NCBI GenBank assembly: GCA_900100325.1
Contig: LT629697.1
Span: 2,229,423 to 2,293,422 of the forward strand
Source: Frankineae bacterium MT45
GTDB taxonomy: Bacteria; Actinomycetota; Actinomycetes; Mycobacteriales; Jatrophihabitantaceae
Reading direction: 5' to 3'
Length of the DNA stretch: 64,000 nt
A model generated the notes under the pieces. It did no database searches. It was not told the origin of the DNA and saw only the letters and a list, made by a program, of their open reading frames with translations. Positions 47,308 through 56,324 of this stretch are shown here, piece by piece. Position 1 is the first letter of the stretch. Each line of letters starts with the position of its first letter. Both the position numbers and the translations under genes were made by a program.

Positions 47308-48009
47308 GTGTCCAGGGCCGAGATCCACCATCAGCATCGCGACGTCAGCGGCGGTTGGCTGCGCCCGACGGTCTTCGGGATGATGGACGGTCTCGTCTCG
47401 AACTTCGCCCTGCTGGCCGGGGTCACGGCCGCCGACACCGCGCGCTCGGGGATTGTGCTGGCCGGGCTGGCCGGCCTGGTCGGCGGAGCCTTCTCGATGG
47501 CCACCGGTGAGTACGTCTCCGTGCAGAGCCAGAACGAATCCGTCCGGGCCGAGATCGACGTGGAGCGCCACGAACTGAAGGTCAACGCCGCAGCCGAGCT
47601 CGAGGAACTCGCTCAGATGTATGTGGCGCGCGGTGTCGAACCGGCGCTGGCCCGGGAGGTGGCCCAGCAGCTGTCCCACGACCCGGAGCAGGCACTGGAG
47701 ATCCACGCTCTCGAGGAGCTCGGTGTGCAACCGGGCGCCCTGCCGAGTCCCTGGACCGCGGCCGGATCCTCGCTGAGCGCGTTCGCGCTGGGGGCGCTGA
47801 TCCCGCTCCTTCCGTTCCTCTTCGGCGCGACGTCGGTCCTGATCTGTGCCCTGCTCTCCTGCGTGGCCCTCTTCGTCGCCGGTGCCATCAGCTCACGCTT
47901 CACCTCACGCACCTGGGTCTTCGCCGGTGGGCGTCAGCTGCTGCTCGGCGGTGTCGCTGCGGCCGTGACGTTCGGCGTCGGCAGCGTCTTCGGGGCCGTT
48001 GTCGGATAG
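47308..48009 (+). CDS. VIT1/CCC1-family metal transporter
   Basis: Membrane protein of about 233 residues of the vacuolar iron transporter family (Fe2+/Mn2+). It has the opening HHQHRDVSGGWLRPTVFGMMDGLVSNFALLAG (motif within about residues 6-37), GGAFSMATGEYVSVQSQNE in TM2, a charged cytoplasmic metal-binding helix rich in Glu/His, and three C-terminal membrane segments. Start uncertain: GTG 47308 follows the lgt stop by one base, while TTG 47299 overlaps it. Probably co-transcribed with lgt. Confidence 0.85.
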   Translation: MSRAEIHHQHRDVSGGWLRPTVFGMMDGLVSNFALLAGVTAADTARSGIVLAGLAGLVGGAFSMATGEYVSVQSQNESVRAEIDVERHELKVNAAAELEELAQMYVARGVEPALAREVAQQLSHDPEQALEIHALEELGVQPGALPSPWTAAGSSLSAFALGALIPLLPFLFGATSVLICALLSCVALFVAGAISSRFTSRTWVFAGGRQLLLGGVAAAVTFGVGSVFGAVVG

Positions 48010-48091
48010 TTTCGTCGGGATTCACCCAACCTGCGGCGGCCTCGGTTACATCAATTGCCGGGGTGCCCTATGCCTGGCCGAGGCCACTCTC

Positions 48092-48097
48092 TAACGT
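48092..48097 (+). promoter_or_regulatory. -10 element (TAACGT) of the phosphotransferase gene
   Basis: TAACGT ends 7 nt before GTG 48105, with no Shine-Dalgarno between them; a leaderless transcript is likely. Confidence 0.4.
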
Positions 48098-48104
48098 GGG
48101 GTCT

Positions 48105-49157
48105 GTGACAGAGCCGTCAAACGTTCCACAACAGAGCCCACGCACCCTCCCGGGCGTCGATCTCGATGTCCTCACCAGCTGGCTCGATTGGGCGAAGCCC
48201 GGCCTGCGGCAGGGGGAGCTCACCGGCGAGGTGATCGTCGGGGGGAAGTCCAACCTGACGTACCGCATCACCGACGGCGTGTCCCGCTGGGCGCTGCGCC
48301 GCCCGCCGCTGGCCCATGTGCTCCCCACCGCTCACGACATGGTCAGGGAATTCCGGGTCATCAGTGCCCTCAACGGGTCGTCGGTGGCGGTGGCCGAGGC
48401 GATTGCCCTCTGCGCCGATCCGGACGTGCTCGGCGCGCCGTTCTATCTGATGGGCTTCGTCGACGGGGTGGTGCTCGACCGGGACGAAGACGTGGCGGCA
48501 GTATCTCCGGCTGAGGCCGCCTCCGCCGGCCGGGCGCTCATCGACACCCTGGTCGCCCTGCATGCGATCGATCCGGAGGCGGTCGGTCTGGCCGACTTCG
48601 GTCGCCCCGTCGGGTACCTGCAGCGTCAGGTGAGCCGGTGGCACAAGCAGTGGGACGCCTCGCAGACCCGTCCGCTCGACATCTTCGCCACCGTCGTCGA
48701 CGAGCTCACCGATGCGATTCCGCAGACCGGCTCGGCCGCCATCGTGCACGGCGACTACCGCATGACCAACGTCATCTTCGCTCCCGATTTCCAGCGAGTG
48801 GCGGCCGTCGTGGACTGGGAGATGGCCACCCTCGGCGACCCGCTGACCGACATCGGCCTGCTCGCCGTCTACCACCGGCTGGCTCTGGAGAGCGGCTCGG
48901 TGATGCCGGTGATGACGCCGTCGGCCGGCTTCCTCAGCCCGGACGAGTTGCTGGCGCGCTACGCCGATGGATCGGGTCGGGATCTCTCCGAGCTGAGCTG
49001 GTACGTCGCCTTCGGGTACTTCAAACTCGCAGTCGTCGGGGAGGGTATCGCTGCCCGCTTTGCCCAGGGAAAGACGGTCGGTCCGGGCTTCGCCGAGGTG
49101 GCCGCATCGGTACCGGCGCTGCTGGAGTCCGCGCACGCGGAATTGACGAAGGGTTAG
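48105..49157 (+). CDS. Aminoglycoside-phosphotransferase-fold kinase family protein
   Basis: Kinase-like protein of 350 residues in the APH family, ACAD10-type branch. It has a nucleotide-binding start (GGKSNLTYRITD), the catalytic loop HGDYRMTNVIF and metal loop DWEMATLGDPLTD. Members with this form often lie beside acyl-CoA dehydrogenases and SDRs in lipid or aromatic catabolism, and do not act on antibiotics. The next genes (LLM oxidoreductase, two SDRs) fit that setting. GTG 48105 was chosen from the -10 spacing. Confidence 0.82.
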   Translation: MTEPSNVPQQSPRTLPGVDLDVLTSWLDWAKPGLRQGELTGEVIVGGKSNLTYRITDGVSRWALRRPPLAHVLPTAHDMVREFRVISALNGSSVAVAEAIALCADPDVLGAPFYLMGFVDGVVLDRDEDVAAVSPAEAASAGRALIDTLVALHAIDPEAVGLADFGRPVGYLQRQVSRWHKQWDASQTRPLDIFATVVDELTDAIPQTGSAAIVHGDYRMTNVIFAPDFQRVAAVVDWEMATLGDPLTDIGLLAVYHRLALESGSVMPVMTPSAGFLSPDELLARYADGSGRDLSELSWYVAFGYFKLAVVGEGIAARFAQGKTVGPGFAEVAASVPALLESAHAELTKG

Positions 49158-49214
49158 TTATCGATGAGCTTCTCCACTACTGGAATCACCCTCACCCGGG
49201 CCGGTGTGCGCTAG

Positions 49215-50225
49215 ATGGGGTGGGGTCTCACCATCCCGCTGACCGGCATCCCGCTGGCCTCCCAGGCCGAGCTCATCAGTGAGCTGCCGGGCTATGGGTT
49301 CACCGACGCCTGGTCGTCGGAGGTGACCGGGACCGACGCCTTCACGCCGCTGGCGCTCGCGTCGGTCTGGGCTCCGCAGCTGCGCCTCGGCACCGCGATT
49401 GTGCCGACTTTTACCCGGGGTCCTGGGCTCATCGCGATGTCGGCCGCCACGCTCGCCGAGGCGGCGCCGGGCCGTTTCAGCCTCGGCCTCGGCGCCTCCA
49501 GCCCGGCGATCGTCCACGACTGGAACGGCCTCGAATTCGACCAGCCGTTCAAGCGCACCCGAGACGTGCTGCGCTTCGTGAAGGGCGCGCTGGCCGGCGA
49601 GCGGGTAGACGGGGCCTTCGACACCTTCACCGTCAAGCGATTCAAGCTCGAGACCCCGCCGGCCGTGCCGCCACCGGTGCTGCTGGCTGCGCTCCGGGCC
49701 CAGATGCTCGCCCTCGCCGGTCGCGAAGCCGACGGAGTGATCCTCAACTGGCTGGCGGCGACGGACGTCGCCCAGTGCCTCGACGCCGTGGACAATCCGG
49801 CCGCCGATGTCGTCGCTCGCATCTTCGTCTGCCCGACCGAGGACGCCGAATTCGCCCGCAACCTGGCTCGGATGATGATCACGGCATACCTCACCGTGCC
49901 GGCCTACGCGGCGTTTCACAGCTGGCTCGGGCGGGGCGAGAAGCTGACCCCGATGAGCGAACTCTGGAAGGCCGGCGACCGCAAGGGGGCGCTGGCCGCC
50001 GTCCCCGAAGAGGTGATCGACGAACTGGTGTTGCACGGATCGGCCGAGACCTGCCGGGAACGAGTGCAGGCCTACGCCGACGCAGGCGTGCGCACACCGG
50101 TCATCGCCCTGCTGCCGACGCCTGAGCTCGCCCAGCCCGGCGTCCTGGTCGACACGCTTCGCCGCCTCGGTCCCGCCCTCGCACCGGCCGGCTCCGCTCC
50201 CGCCCCGACAACCGAGGAGAAGTAG
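49215..50225 (+). CDS. LLM-class (F420-dependent type) oxidoreductase
   Basis: Luciferase-like monooxygenase-fold protein of 336 residues: GWGLTIPLTGIP opening, SSEVTGTDAFTPLA, LRLGTAIVPTFTRGPGLIAM, RFSLGLGASSPAIV, and a C-terminal ETCRERVQAYADAGVRTPVI. The pattern matches actinobacterial F420-dependent members of the family; the cofactor is inferred. It ends directly before the next ATG (TAG then ATG), so the two are co-translated. Confidence 0.83.
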   Translation: MGWGLTIPLTGIPLASQAELISELPGYGFTDAWSSEVTGTDAFTPLALASVWAPQLRLGTAIVPTFTRGPGLIAMSAATLAEAAPGRFSLGLGASSPAIVHDWNGLEFDQPFKRTRDVLRFVKGALAGERVDGAFDTFTVKRFKLETPPAVPPPVLLAALRAQMLALAGREADGVILNWLAATDVAQCLDAVDNPAADVVARIFVCPTEDAEFARNLARMMITAYLTVPAYAAFHSWLGRGEKLTPMSELWKAGDRKGALAAVPEEVIDELVLHGSAETCRERVQAYADAGVRTPVIALLPTPELAQPGVLVDTLRRLGPALAPAGSAPAPTTEEK

Positions 50226-51032
50226 ATGCAGGTCGTCGACAGAGTCGTCGTGGTCACCGGGGCCGGCAGTGGCATCGGTGCCGAATTGGCAAAGCGCTTT
50301 GCCGCCCTGGGGGCCGAGGCGGTCGTGGTCAGTGATCGCGACGGTGACTCCGCCGCCGCGGTGGCGGCGTCGATCAACGACACGCTCCCGAGTGGGATCG
50401 TCGTCGCCGACCGCACCGACGTCGGCGACCCGGCGGAGATCCAGGCCCTCGTCGCCGCCACGCTCGACCGGTTCGGGCGGGTCGATCTCTTCTGCTCCAA
50501 CGCCGGCATCACGACCGGCGGCGGCATCGACGCCGACATCGACGACTGGCGCCGCGCCTTCGACATCAATGTTCTGGCCCACGTCCACGCCGCGCGGGCC
50601 GTCGTGCCGGCCATGCTTGAGAACGGCGGCGGCTACCTGTTGAACACCGCCTCCGCAGCCGGCCTGCTCACCTCGCCCGGGGATGCGCCCTACGCCGTCA
50701 CCAAGCATGCGGCGGTGGCCTTCGCCGAGTGGCTGACCGTCACCTACGGAGGGCGGGGCATCGGCGTCAGCGTGCTCTGCCCGCTCGGGGTGGCCACCCC
50801 GCTGCTGATGGACCCGCTGGCCGACAATCACCCGTCCGCCCAGGCGGTAGCCGCCTCGGGCGAGATCATCAGCACCGAACGGGTGGCCGACGCCGTGGTC
50901 TACGGGCTGGAGACGGAGACCTTCCTGATCCTCCCGCACCCCGAGGTGGCCACCTACTGGATGCAGAAGGCCACCGACCCCGATCGCTGGCTGGCCGGGG
51001 TGCGTCGCCTCGTCGACAACCCGCGCGGCTGA
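50226..51032 (+). CDS. Short-chain dehydrogenase/reductase
   Basis: Classical SDR of 268 residues. It has the cofactor loop VTGAGSGIGAELAKRF, CSNAGITTGG, catalytic Ser in LLNTASAAG and the YxxxK in YAVTKHA. The Asp after beta-2 (VVSDRDGD) suggests NAD over NADP. It abuts the LLM oxidoreductase and precedes a second SDR. Substrate unknown. Confidence 0.87.
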   Translation: MQVVDRVVVVTGAGSGIGAELAKRFAALGAEAVVVSDRDGDSAAAVAASINDTLPSGIVVADRTDVGDPAEIQALVAATLDRFGRVDLFCSNAGITTGGGIDADIDDWRRAFDINVLAHVHAARAVVPAMLENGGGYLLNTASAAGLLTSPGDAPYAVTKHAAVAFAEWLTVTYGGRGIGVSVLCPLGVATPLLMDPLADNHPSAQAVAASGEIISTERVADAVVYGLETETFLILPHPEVATYWMQKATDPDRWLAGVRRLVDNPRG

Positions 51033-51091
51033 GCGCGGGTGTTGAGCACGTCAATGGAAAAACCGAAAAACAACAAGAAGGGCAATAAAAC

Positions 51092-51856
51092 ATGGCAGGT
51101 GTAGCTGATCGGGTAGCGCTGGTGACTGGCGGCGCTCAGGGGATCGGGGCTGAGGTCGCTCGTCGGCTGGCGGCCGGCGGAGCGAAGGTGGCGGTCCTTG
51201 ACCTCGATCTGGGGGCCGCGGAGGCGGTGGCGGCCGAGATCGTCTCCGCGGGCGGGGACGCGCTGGGCGTGGCGGCCGACGTGAGCAAGCGGGATCAGGT
51301 GCAGGCGGCCGTCGACGCCGTCGTCGAGAAGTTCGGTGCGCTGCACATCGTCGTCAACAACGCCGGCGTGCTGCGTGACAACCTGCTCTTCAAGATGACC
51401 GACGACGACTGGACGCTGGTGATGGAGGTGCACCTGCGGGGCGCCTTCCTGGTCAGCCAGATCGCGCAGAAGCACATGGTCGAGGCGAAGTACGGACGGA
51501 TCATCAACCTCTCCTCGACCTCGGCGCTGGGTAACCGCGGCCAGGCCAACTACTCGACGGCCAAGGCCGGGCTGCAGGGATTCACCAAGACCCTGGCCAT
51601 CGAACTCGGCCCCTTCGGCATCACCGCGAACGCGGTCGCTCCCGGGTTCATCGAGACCGCGATGACCGCCGCCACCGCCGAGCGGGTAGGCGGGACCATC
51701 GAGCAGATGCGGGAGGCGGTTGCCGCCACCGTGCCGGTGCGCCGCGGCGGATTGCCGGCCGACGTCGCCAACACGATTGCCTTCTACGCCGGTGAGGAGG
51801 CCGGTTACGTCACCGGCCAGGTCATTTACGTCGACGGCGGAGCGGGCCTGATCTAA
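51092..51856 (+). CDS. FabG-like 3-oxoacyl-(ACP/CoA) reductase (SDR)
   Basis: SDR of 254 residues: VTGGAQGIGAEVARRL, NNAGVLRDNLLFKMTDDDW, catalytic Ser in NLSSTSALGNRGQ, YSTAKAG, and the FabG-type ending GQVIYVDGGAGLI. Likely reduces beta-ketoacyl thioesters. AGAAGGG is 10 nt before the ATG, inside an oddly A-rich 40-nt spacer. Its stop overlaps the converging MFS gene by 4 nt. Given the neighbours, a role in fatty-acyl or steroid-like breakdown is more likely than housekeeping FabG. Confidence 0.87.
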   Translation: MAGVADRVALVTGGAQGIGAEVARRLAAGGAKVAVLDLDLGAAEAVAAEIVSAGGDALGVAADVSKRDQVQAAVDAVVEKFGALHIVVNNAGVLRDNLLFKMTDDDWTLVMEVHLRGAFLVSQIAQKHMVEAKYGRIINLSSTSALGNRGQANYSTAKAGLQGFTKTLAIELGPFGITANAVAPGFIETAMTAATAERVGGTIEQMREAVAATVPVRRGGLPADVANTIAFYAGEEAGYVTGQVIYVDGGAGLI

Positions 51857-53121
51857 CGACCCACCTCGGCCGGAGCCGGCTCGATCAGCGGTGCCTCTAC
51901 CGCCGGTCGGGCCGGCTCTTCGATTCTCAGCAGGTGGCGGGTCGAGGCCGGCGCCAGCCCGAGCAGCATCGAGACACCCCCGGCAAGGCCGCCGACGAGC
52001 ATCACCGGGACGGCGCCGAAGGTGTTGGCCAGGACGCCGGAGAGGAGATACCCCAGCGGTAGCAGGGCGAGTGAGCCCATCCAGTCCCAGGCCGAGACCC
52101 GCGACAGCAGGTGCGGCGGGATTCGCTGGGCCAGGGCGGTCTCCCACCAGACCCCGAAGAGACCGATGCCGAGTCCGGCCAGCGTCATCGCGCTGTAGAC
52201 GATGGGCAGCGGTGCGCCGGCGGCATAGACGGCGATAGCCAGTGGCCACCAGAGCGCAGCCTGCATGCCGGTACGCATCGGGTGCCGCGGCCGCCAGCGG
52301 GAGGCCACAACCGCGCCGGTGACGGTCCCGATTCCCCAGCAGGCATTGGTCAGCCCGAAGACCGCCTCGCCGCCGTACTCCGAGCGGGACACGCTCGCGC
52401 CGAGTACGAAGAACGGGGCCAGGGCCAGCAGCAGGGTGGCCGAGAACGACAGGATCGTCGCCCAGACCCAGGTCCGTGCCCGCAGTGCCTGCCAACCCTC
52501 CCTCAGGTCGCTCAGCACGGGCGCCGGTTCGCCGGAGAAGTCGCCGCGAGCCCGTGGCCGGACCCGCCAGATCAGAAACGCCGAGACGCAGAAGGTGAGG
52601 GCGTCCAGGCCGAAGGCCGCGGCCCCGCCGACGCCCAGCACCAGCGCGGTGGCCAGGGCGGGGGAGGCGAACTCGGCCAGCGAGCTGCTCATCCCACTCA
52701 ACGCCTGCGCGGACTGGATGTCGGATTCGGCGACGGTCTGCGGGATGAGCCCGGTGTAGGCCGGCCGGAAGAAGGCCTCCGCGGTGGCGAAGCAGACCCC
52801 GATGACGACCATGTGCCAGACCCGCACGCTGCCGGTCGCGATCAGCAGCGCTAGCGCCCCATGCAGGCAGGCGCGGATGAGATCAGTGCTGACGATCAGG
52901 CGCTGGCGGGGGAGCCGGTCGGCCACTACGCCCCCAATGAGGACAAAGACGACCAGCGGCAGCGAGTACGCGACCAGCACCGCCGCCACGTCCGAGGCCT
53001 TTCCGGTGAGCCGGGTGACATAGAGGGCGAGGGCGACGACGACGAGGTTATCCCCGATGACGCTGGCCGATTGGCCGATCCAGAGCAGTCGGAAATCACG
53101 CGATCGCAGCGCGGTGAACAT
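51853..53121 (-). CDS. MFS exporter (MFS_3/enterobactin-exporter-like)
   Basis: Major facilitator protein of 422 residues with about twelve membrane segments. The opening FRLLWIGQSASVIGDNLVVVALALYV and the motif GGVVADRLPRQRLIVSTDLIRA are typical of the MFS_3/EntS-like group. The C-terminal 35 residues are a hydrophilic Pro/Ala/Glu tail. ATG 53121. It converges with the fabG-like gene and is divergent from ffh. Substrate unknown. Confidence 0.85.
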   Translation of the reverse strand: MFTALRSRDFRLLWIGQSASVIGDNLVVVALALYVTRLTGKASDVAAVLVAYSLPLVVFVLIGGVVADRLPRQRLIVSTDLIRACLHGALALLIATGSVRVWHMVVIGVCFATAEAFFRPAYTGLIPQTVAESDIQSAQALSGMSSSLAEFASPALATALVLGVGGAAAFGLDALTFCVSAFLIWRVRPRARGDFSGEPAPVLSDLREGWQALRARTWVWATILSFSATLLLALAPFFVLGASVSRSEYGGEAVFGLTNACWGIGTVTGAVVASRWRPRHPMRTGMQAALWWPLAIAVYAAGAPLPIVYSAMTLAGLGIGLFGVWWETALAQRIPPHLLSRVSAWDWMGSLALLPLGYLLSGVLANTFGAVPVMLVGGLAGGVSMLLGLAPASTRHLLRIEEPARPAVEAPLIEPAPAEVGR

Positions 53122-53186
53122 GAATCAACCGTAGATCCGCTGTCATCCGGATTTCGGCCGGCCGGTTGGGAGATACCCTTGCTCTC

Positions 53187-54716
53187 ATGTTCGACACGCT
53201 CTCTGACCGGCTCAACGCCGCCTTCTCCGGACTCCGCGGCAAGGGGCGCCTCTCCGCCGCCGACATCGACGCCACCGCGCGCGAGATCCGCATCGCGCTG
53301 CTGGAGGCCGACGTCGCGCTCCCCGTGGTCCGCCAGTTCATCTCGGCCATCAAGGAGCGGGCCACCGGCGAGGACGTCTCGAAGGCGCTGAACCCCGGCC
53401 AGCAGGTCATCAAGATCGTCAATGAAGAGCTGATCACCATTCTCGGCGGCGAGACCCGGCGGCTGCAGTTCGCCAAGACCCCGCCGACGGTCATCATGCT
53501 GGCCGGTCTGCAGGGTGCTGGTAAGACGACGCTGGCCGGCAAGCTGGCCCGCTGGCTGCGCGAGCAGGGCCACACCCCGCTGTTGGTGGCCTGCGACCTG
53601 CAGCGTCCGAACGCCGTGAACCAGCTCCAGGTGGTGGCTGAACGGGCCGGAGTGGCCGTCTTCGCGCCGGCCCCCGGCAACGGGGTCGGCGACCCGGTCA
53701 GCGTGGCCCGTGAGTCGATCGAGTTCGCCCAGCGGGCCCAGCACGACATGGTGATCGTAGACACCGCCGGGCGTCTGGGCATTGATGTCGAGATGATGAA
53801 CCAGGCCGCCGCCATCCGCGATGCGGTGCAGCCCAACGAGACGCTCTTCGTCGTCGACGCCATGGTCGGCCAGGACGCGGTGAACACCGCCCAGGCCTTC
53901 GCCGAGGGTGTCGGATTCACCGGTGTCGTCCTCACCAAGCTCGACGGCGATGCCCGCGGTGGTGCGGCGCTGTCGGTCCGCTACGTCACCGGACAGCCGA
54001 TCATGTTCGCCAGCAACGGCGAGAAGCTGGAGGACTTCGACGTCTTCCACCCCGACCGGATGGCCTCGCGCATCCTGGGCATGGGTGACGTACTCACGCT
54101 CATCGAGCAGGCCGAGAAGACCTTCGACCAGGACGAAGCCGAGCGGATGGTCGGCAAGTTGCAGGCCGGTGGCGACTTCACCCTCGAAGATTTCCTCGAG
54201 CAGTTGCAGGCGATCCGGCGTATGGGCCCGATCTCGAACCTGCTCGGCATGATGCCGGGCATGGGTCAGATGAAGGAGGCCATGAGCCAGGTCGACGATC
54301 GCGACCTTGACCGCACCGCGGCGATCATCCGGGGCATGACGCCAGCTGAACGAGCCAATCCGAAGATGATCAACGGTTCGCGCCGCCTCCGGATCGCCAA
54401 CGGGTCGGGGGTCAAGGTCAGCGACGTCAATCAGCTGGTCGACCGGTTCTTCGAAGCCAGCAAGATGATGAAGCAGATGGGTGGCGCGATGGGCATGCCC
54501 GGAATGCGCCGCAAGAACGTCAAGAACGCGAAGGGAAAGAAGGGCAAGAAGGGGCGCGGCTCAGGGCGCGGCCCCACGCCGCCGCGGAACTCGGGCTTCG
54601 GCGCCGGCTTCCCGGGCGGGCTGCCGGGTGGCGGATTCGGTGGTTCGGTACCCCCGCAGTTGCCGCCGGGCATGAACATGCCCGACCTCAGCAAGCTGAA
54701 GCTTCCAGGCAAGTAA
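53187..54716 (+). CDS. ffh: Signal recognition particle protein Ffh
   Basis: SRP54 GTPase of 509 residues guiding membrane proteins to the SecYEG translocon with 4.5S RNA and FtsY. The N domain is followed by the G domain with GLQGAGKTT (107-115), VDTAGRLGID and TKLDGDARGGAALS; the Met-rich M domain (LGMMPGMGQMKEAM, MKQMGGAMGMPGMRR) is followed by a basic Gly/Lys then Gly/Pro tail of about 65 residues, as in other actinobacteria. ATG 53187 with TACCCT (53174-53179) 7 nt upstream looks leaderless; a TTG at 53166 is in frame but less likely. Confidence 0.96.
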   Translation: MFDTLSDRLNAAFSGLRGKGRLSAADIDATAREIRIALLEADVALPVVRQFISAIKERATGEDVSKALNPGQQVIKIVNEELITILGGETRRLQFAKTPPTVIMLAGLQGAGKTTLAGKLARWLREQGHTPLLVACDLQRPNAVNQLQVVAERAGVAVFAPAPGNGVGDPVSVARESIEFAQRAQHDMVIVDTAGRLGIDVEMMNQAAAIRDAVQPNETLFVVDAMVGQDAVNTAQAFAEGVGFTGVVLTKLDGDARGGAALSVRYVTGQPIMFASNGEKLEDFDVFHPDRMASRILGMGDVLTLIEQAEKTFDQDEAERMVGKLQAGGDFTLEDFLEQLQAIRRMGPISNLLGMMPGMGQMKEAMSQVDDRDLDRTAAIIRGMTPAERANPKMINGSRRLRIANGSGVKVSDVNQLVDRFFEASKMMKQMGGAMGMPGMRRKNVKNAKGKKGKKGRGSGRGPTPPRNSGFGAGFPGGLPGGGFGGSVPPQLPPGMNMPDLSKLKLPGK

Positions 54717-54746
54717 GTGCCAGCGCCAGATTCGATATCGTAAAGC

Positions 54747-55364
54747 GTGCTCACCGCCCGTTTACGTCAGTTCTTCTCCCGGTTCGTGAACCCGCTGGCC
54801 GCCAGGTTGGCACACCTCGGGGTCACCCCGGACATGGTCACGATCTTCGGGACCGTCGGAGCCACGGCGAGTGCACTCATCTTCTTCACCCGAGGCTGGT
54901 GGTTCCTCGGCACGCTGCTGATCTGGGGCTTCGTCATGCTCGACATGGTCGACGGCGCGGTGGCCCGGGTCGTCGGCACGACCAAGTTCGGCGCGGTTCT
55001 CGATTCGACGACTGACCGGCTGGTTGACGCCACCGTCTTCGCGACGATCGCCTGGTACTTCAGCTTCGGGCCGAAGCCGCAGCGCTGGATGGTGCTGGCC
55101 TGCCTGCTCTGCCTGATCCTGGGCGCGCTCACCTCCTACATCAAGGCGCGGGCCGAAGGCGTCGGGCTCACCTGCAACGTCGGCATCGCCGAGCGGACGG
55201 AGCGCCTGATCATCGTGCTGGTCGGCACCGGGGTCTCCGGCGCGTTCCTGGGCCTGCCCTTCGCCCAGGCGATCGCGCTCTGGCTGCTGGTCGCGGCGTC
55301 GGCCGTCACCGTCGTGCAGCGGCTCGCGACCGTCCATACCCAGTCCCGTGAGCTGGCCGCATGA
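54747..55364 (+). CDS. pgsA1: CDP-alcohol phosphatidyltransferase (phosphatidylinositol-phosphate synthase)
   Basis: Membrane enzyme of 205 residues that makes phosphatidylinositol phosphate from CDP-diacylglycerol and inositol phosphate. The full CDP-alcohol motif is present: Asp66, Asp69-Gly70, Ala73, Gly82, Asp86, Asp90 (DMVDGAVAR then FGAVLDSTTD). Six membrane segments. PI specificity is inferred from the neighbours patA and pimA, the same order as mycobacterial Rv2612c-Rv2610c. GTG start; stop overlaps patA as ATGA. Confidence 0.92.
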   Translation: MLTARLRQFFSRFVNPLAARLAHLGVTPDMVTIFGTVGATASALIFFTRGWWFLGTLLIWGFVMLDMVDGAVARVVGTTKFGAVLDSTTDRLVDATVFATIAWYFSFGPKPQRWMVLACLLCLILGALTSYIKARAEGVGLTCNVGIAERTERLIIVLVGTGVSGAFLGLPFAQAIALWLLVAASAVTVVQRLATVHTQSRELAA

Positions 55365-56317
55365 GCGGGCCCACGCAGGCCACCCGGGCCGGGATCGAAC
55401 GGCTGCTCACCGCGACGGCGGAGCACGGGGCCGATCTCGGGTACGCCGCCGGTTGGGCCGGGGTGAAGGCGCTCCCCGCCCCCGTCGCCCGCCGGCTATT
55501 TGAATTAGCCGCCGACGCTGGCACCCGACGAGGCGGCTCCGGGGTGGCCCAGTTGCGGGCGAACCTGGCCCGCGTCGTCGGCCCCGACACAAGCCGCGAG
55601 GAGCTCGATTCGCTGGTCGCCGCGGCGATGCGCTCGTACGCCCGGTACTGGCTGGAGACGTTCCGGCTGCCGAAGATGTCCCGTCCGGACGTGCTGGCCC
55701 GGGCAACCACTGAAGGGACGGAGCACCTCGACGCGGCGATCGCGGCCGGGAAGGGCGTCGTGCTGGCGCTCCCGCACAGCGGCAACTGGGACGTGGCGGC
55801 CCTCTGGCTCATCGAGCGCGGACACCCGTTCACCACCGTCGCCGAGCGCCTCAAGCCGGAGTCGCTCTACGACCGCTTCGTCGCCTACCGCGAGAGCATC
55901 GGGATGCGGGTGCTCCCGCTCACCGGCGGGGAGCGCAACCCGATCGAGGTCCTCTCCGAACGGTTACGCGAGGGCGGAGTGGTCTGCCTCCTCGGCGATC
56001 GCGACCTCTCCCGCCGGGGCGTCGAGGTGACCTTCTTCGGCGAAGCAACCCGGATGCCGGCCGGGCCTGCGCTGCTGGCGACCAGCACTGGAGCCGCGCT
56101 GCTGCCGGTGACGCTCTGGTACACCGACGACGGCTGGGGTCAGCGCATCTTCGCGCCGCTGGAACTCGTCGAGGGCGACCGTGTCGACCAGATCCGGGCC
56201 GCCACCCAGCAACTCGCCGACCGCTTCGCCGAGAGCATCGCCGCCCACCCGGCCGATTGGCACATGCTGCAGAAGTTGTGGCTCTCGGACCTGACGCCAC
56301 GTTCGGTGCGGACGTGA
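55361..56317 (+). CDS. patA: Phosphatidylinositol mannoside acyltransferase
   Basis: LpxL/HtrB-family acyltransferase of 318 residues that acylates mannose of PIM on the inner membrane face. The catalytic HxxxxD is His139-Asp144 in LPHSGNWDVAA; GDRDLSRRGVEVTFFG carries the Glu expected in the active site. The ATG overlaps the pgsA1 stop and pimA follows after 7 nt, giving the conserved PIM operon. Confidence 0.92.
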   Translation: MSGPTQATRAGIERLLTATAEHGADLGYAAGWAGVKALPAPVARRLFELAADAGTRRGGSGVAQLRANLARVVGPDTSREELDSLVAAAMRSYARYWLETFRLPKMSRPDVLARATTEGTEHLDAAIAAGKGVVLALPHSGNWDVAALWLIERGHPFTTVAERLKPESLYDRFVAYRESIGMRVLPLTGGERNPIEVLSERLREGGVVCLLGDRDLSRRGVEVTFFGEATRMPAGPALLATSTGAALLPVTLWYTDDGWGQRIFAPLELVEGDRVDQIRAATQQLADRFAESIAAHPADWHMLQKLWLSDLTPRSVRT

Positions 56318-56324
56318 CAAGCCG

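Noticed and set aside
49164-49214. 16-residue ORF directly before the LLM oxidoreductase ATG
   Set aside because: Too short, no ribosome site, and nothing in its sequence suggests regulation; chance is sufficient.
49158-50939. 593-codon minus-strand frame opposite the LLM and SDR genes
   Set aside because: Composition is typical of antisense of GC-rich genes, with no motif; both opposite genes have clear domains.
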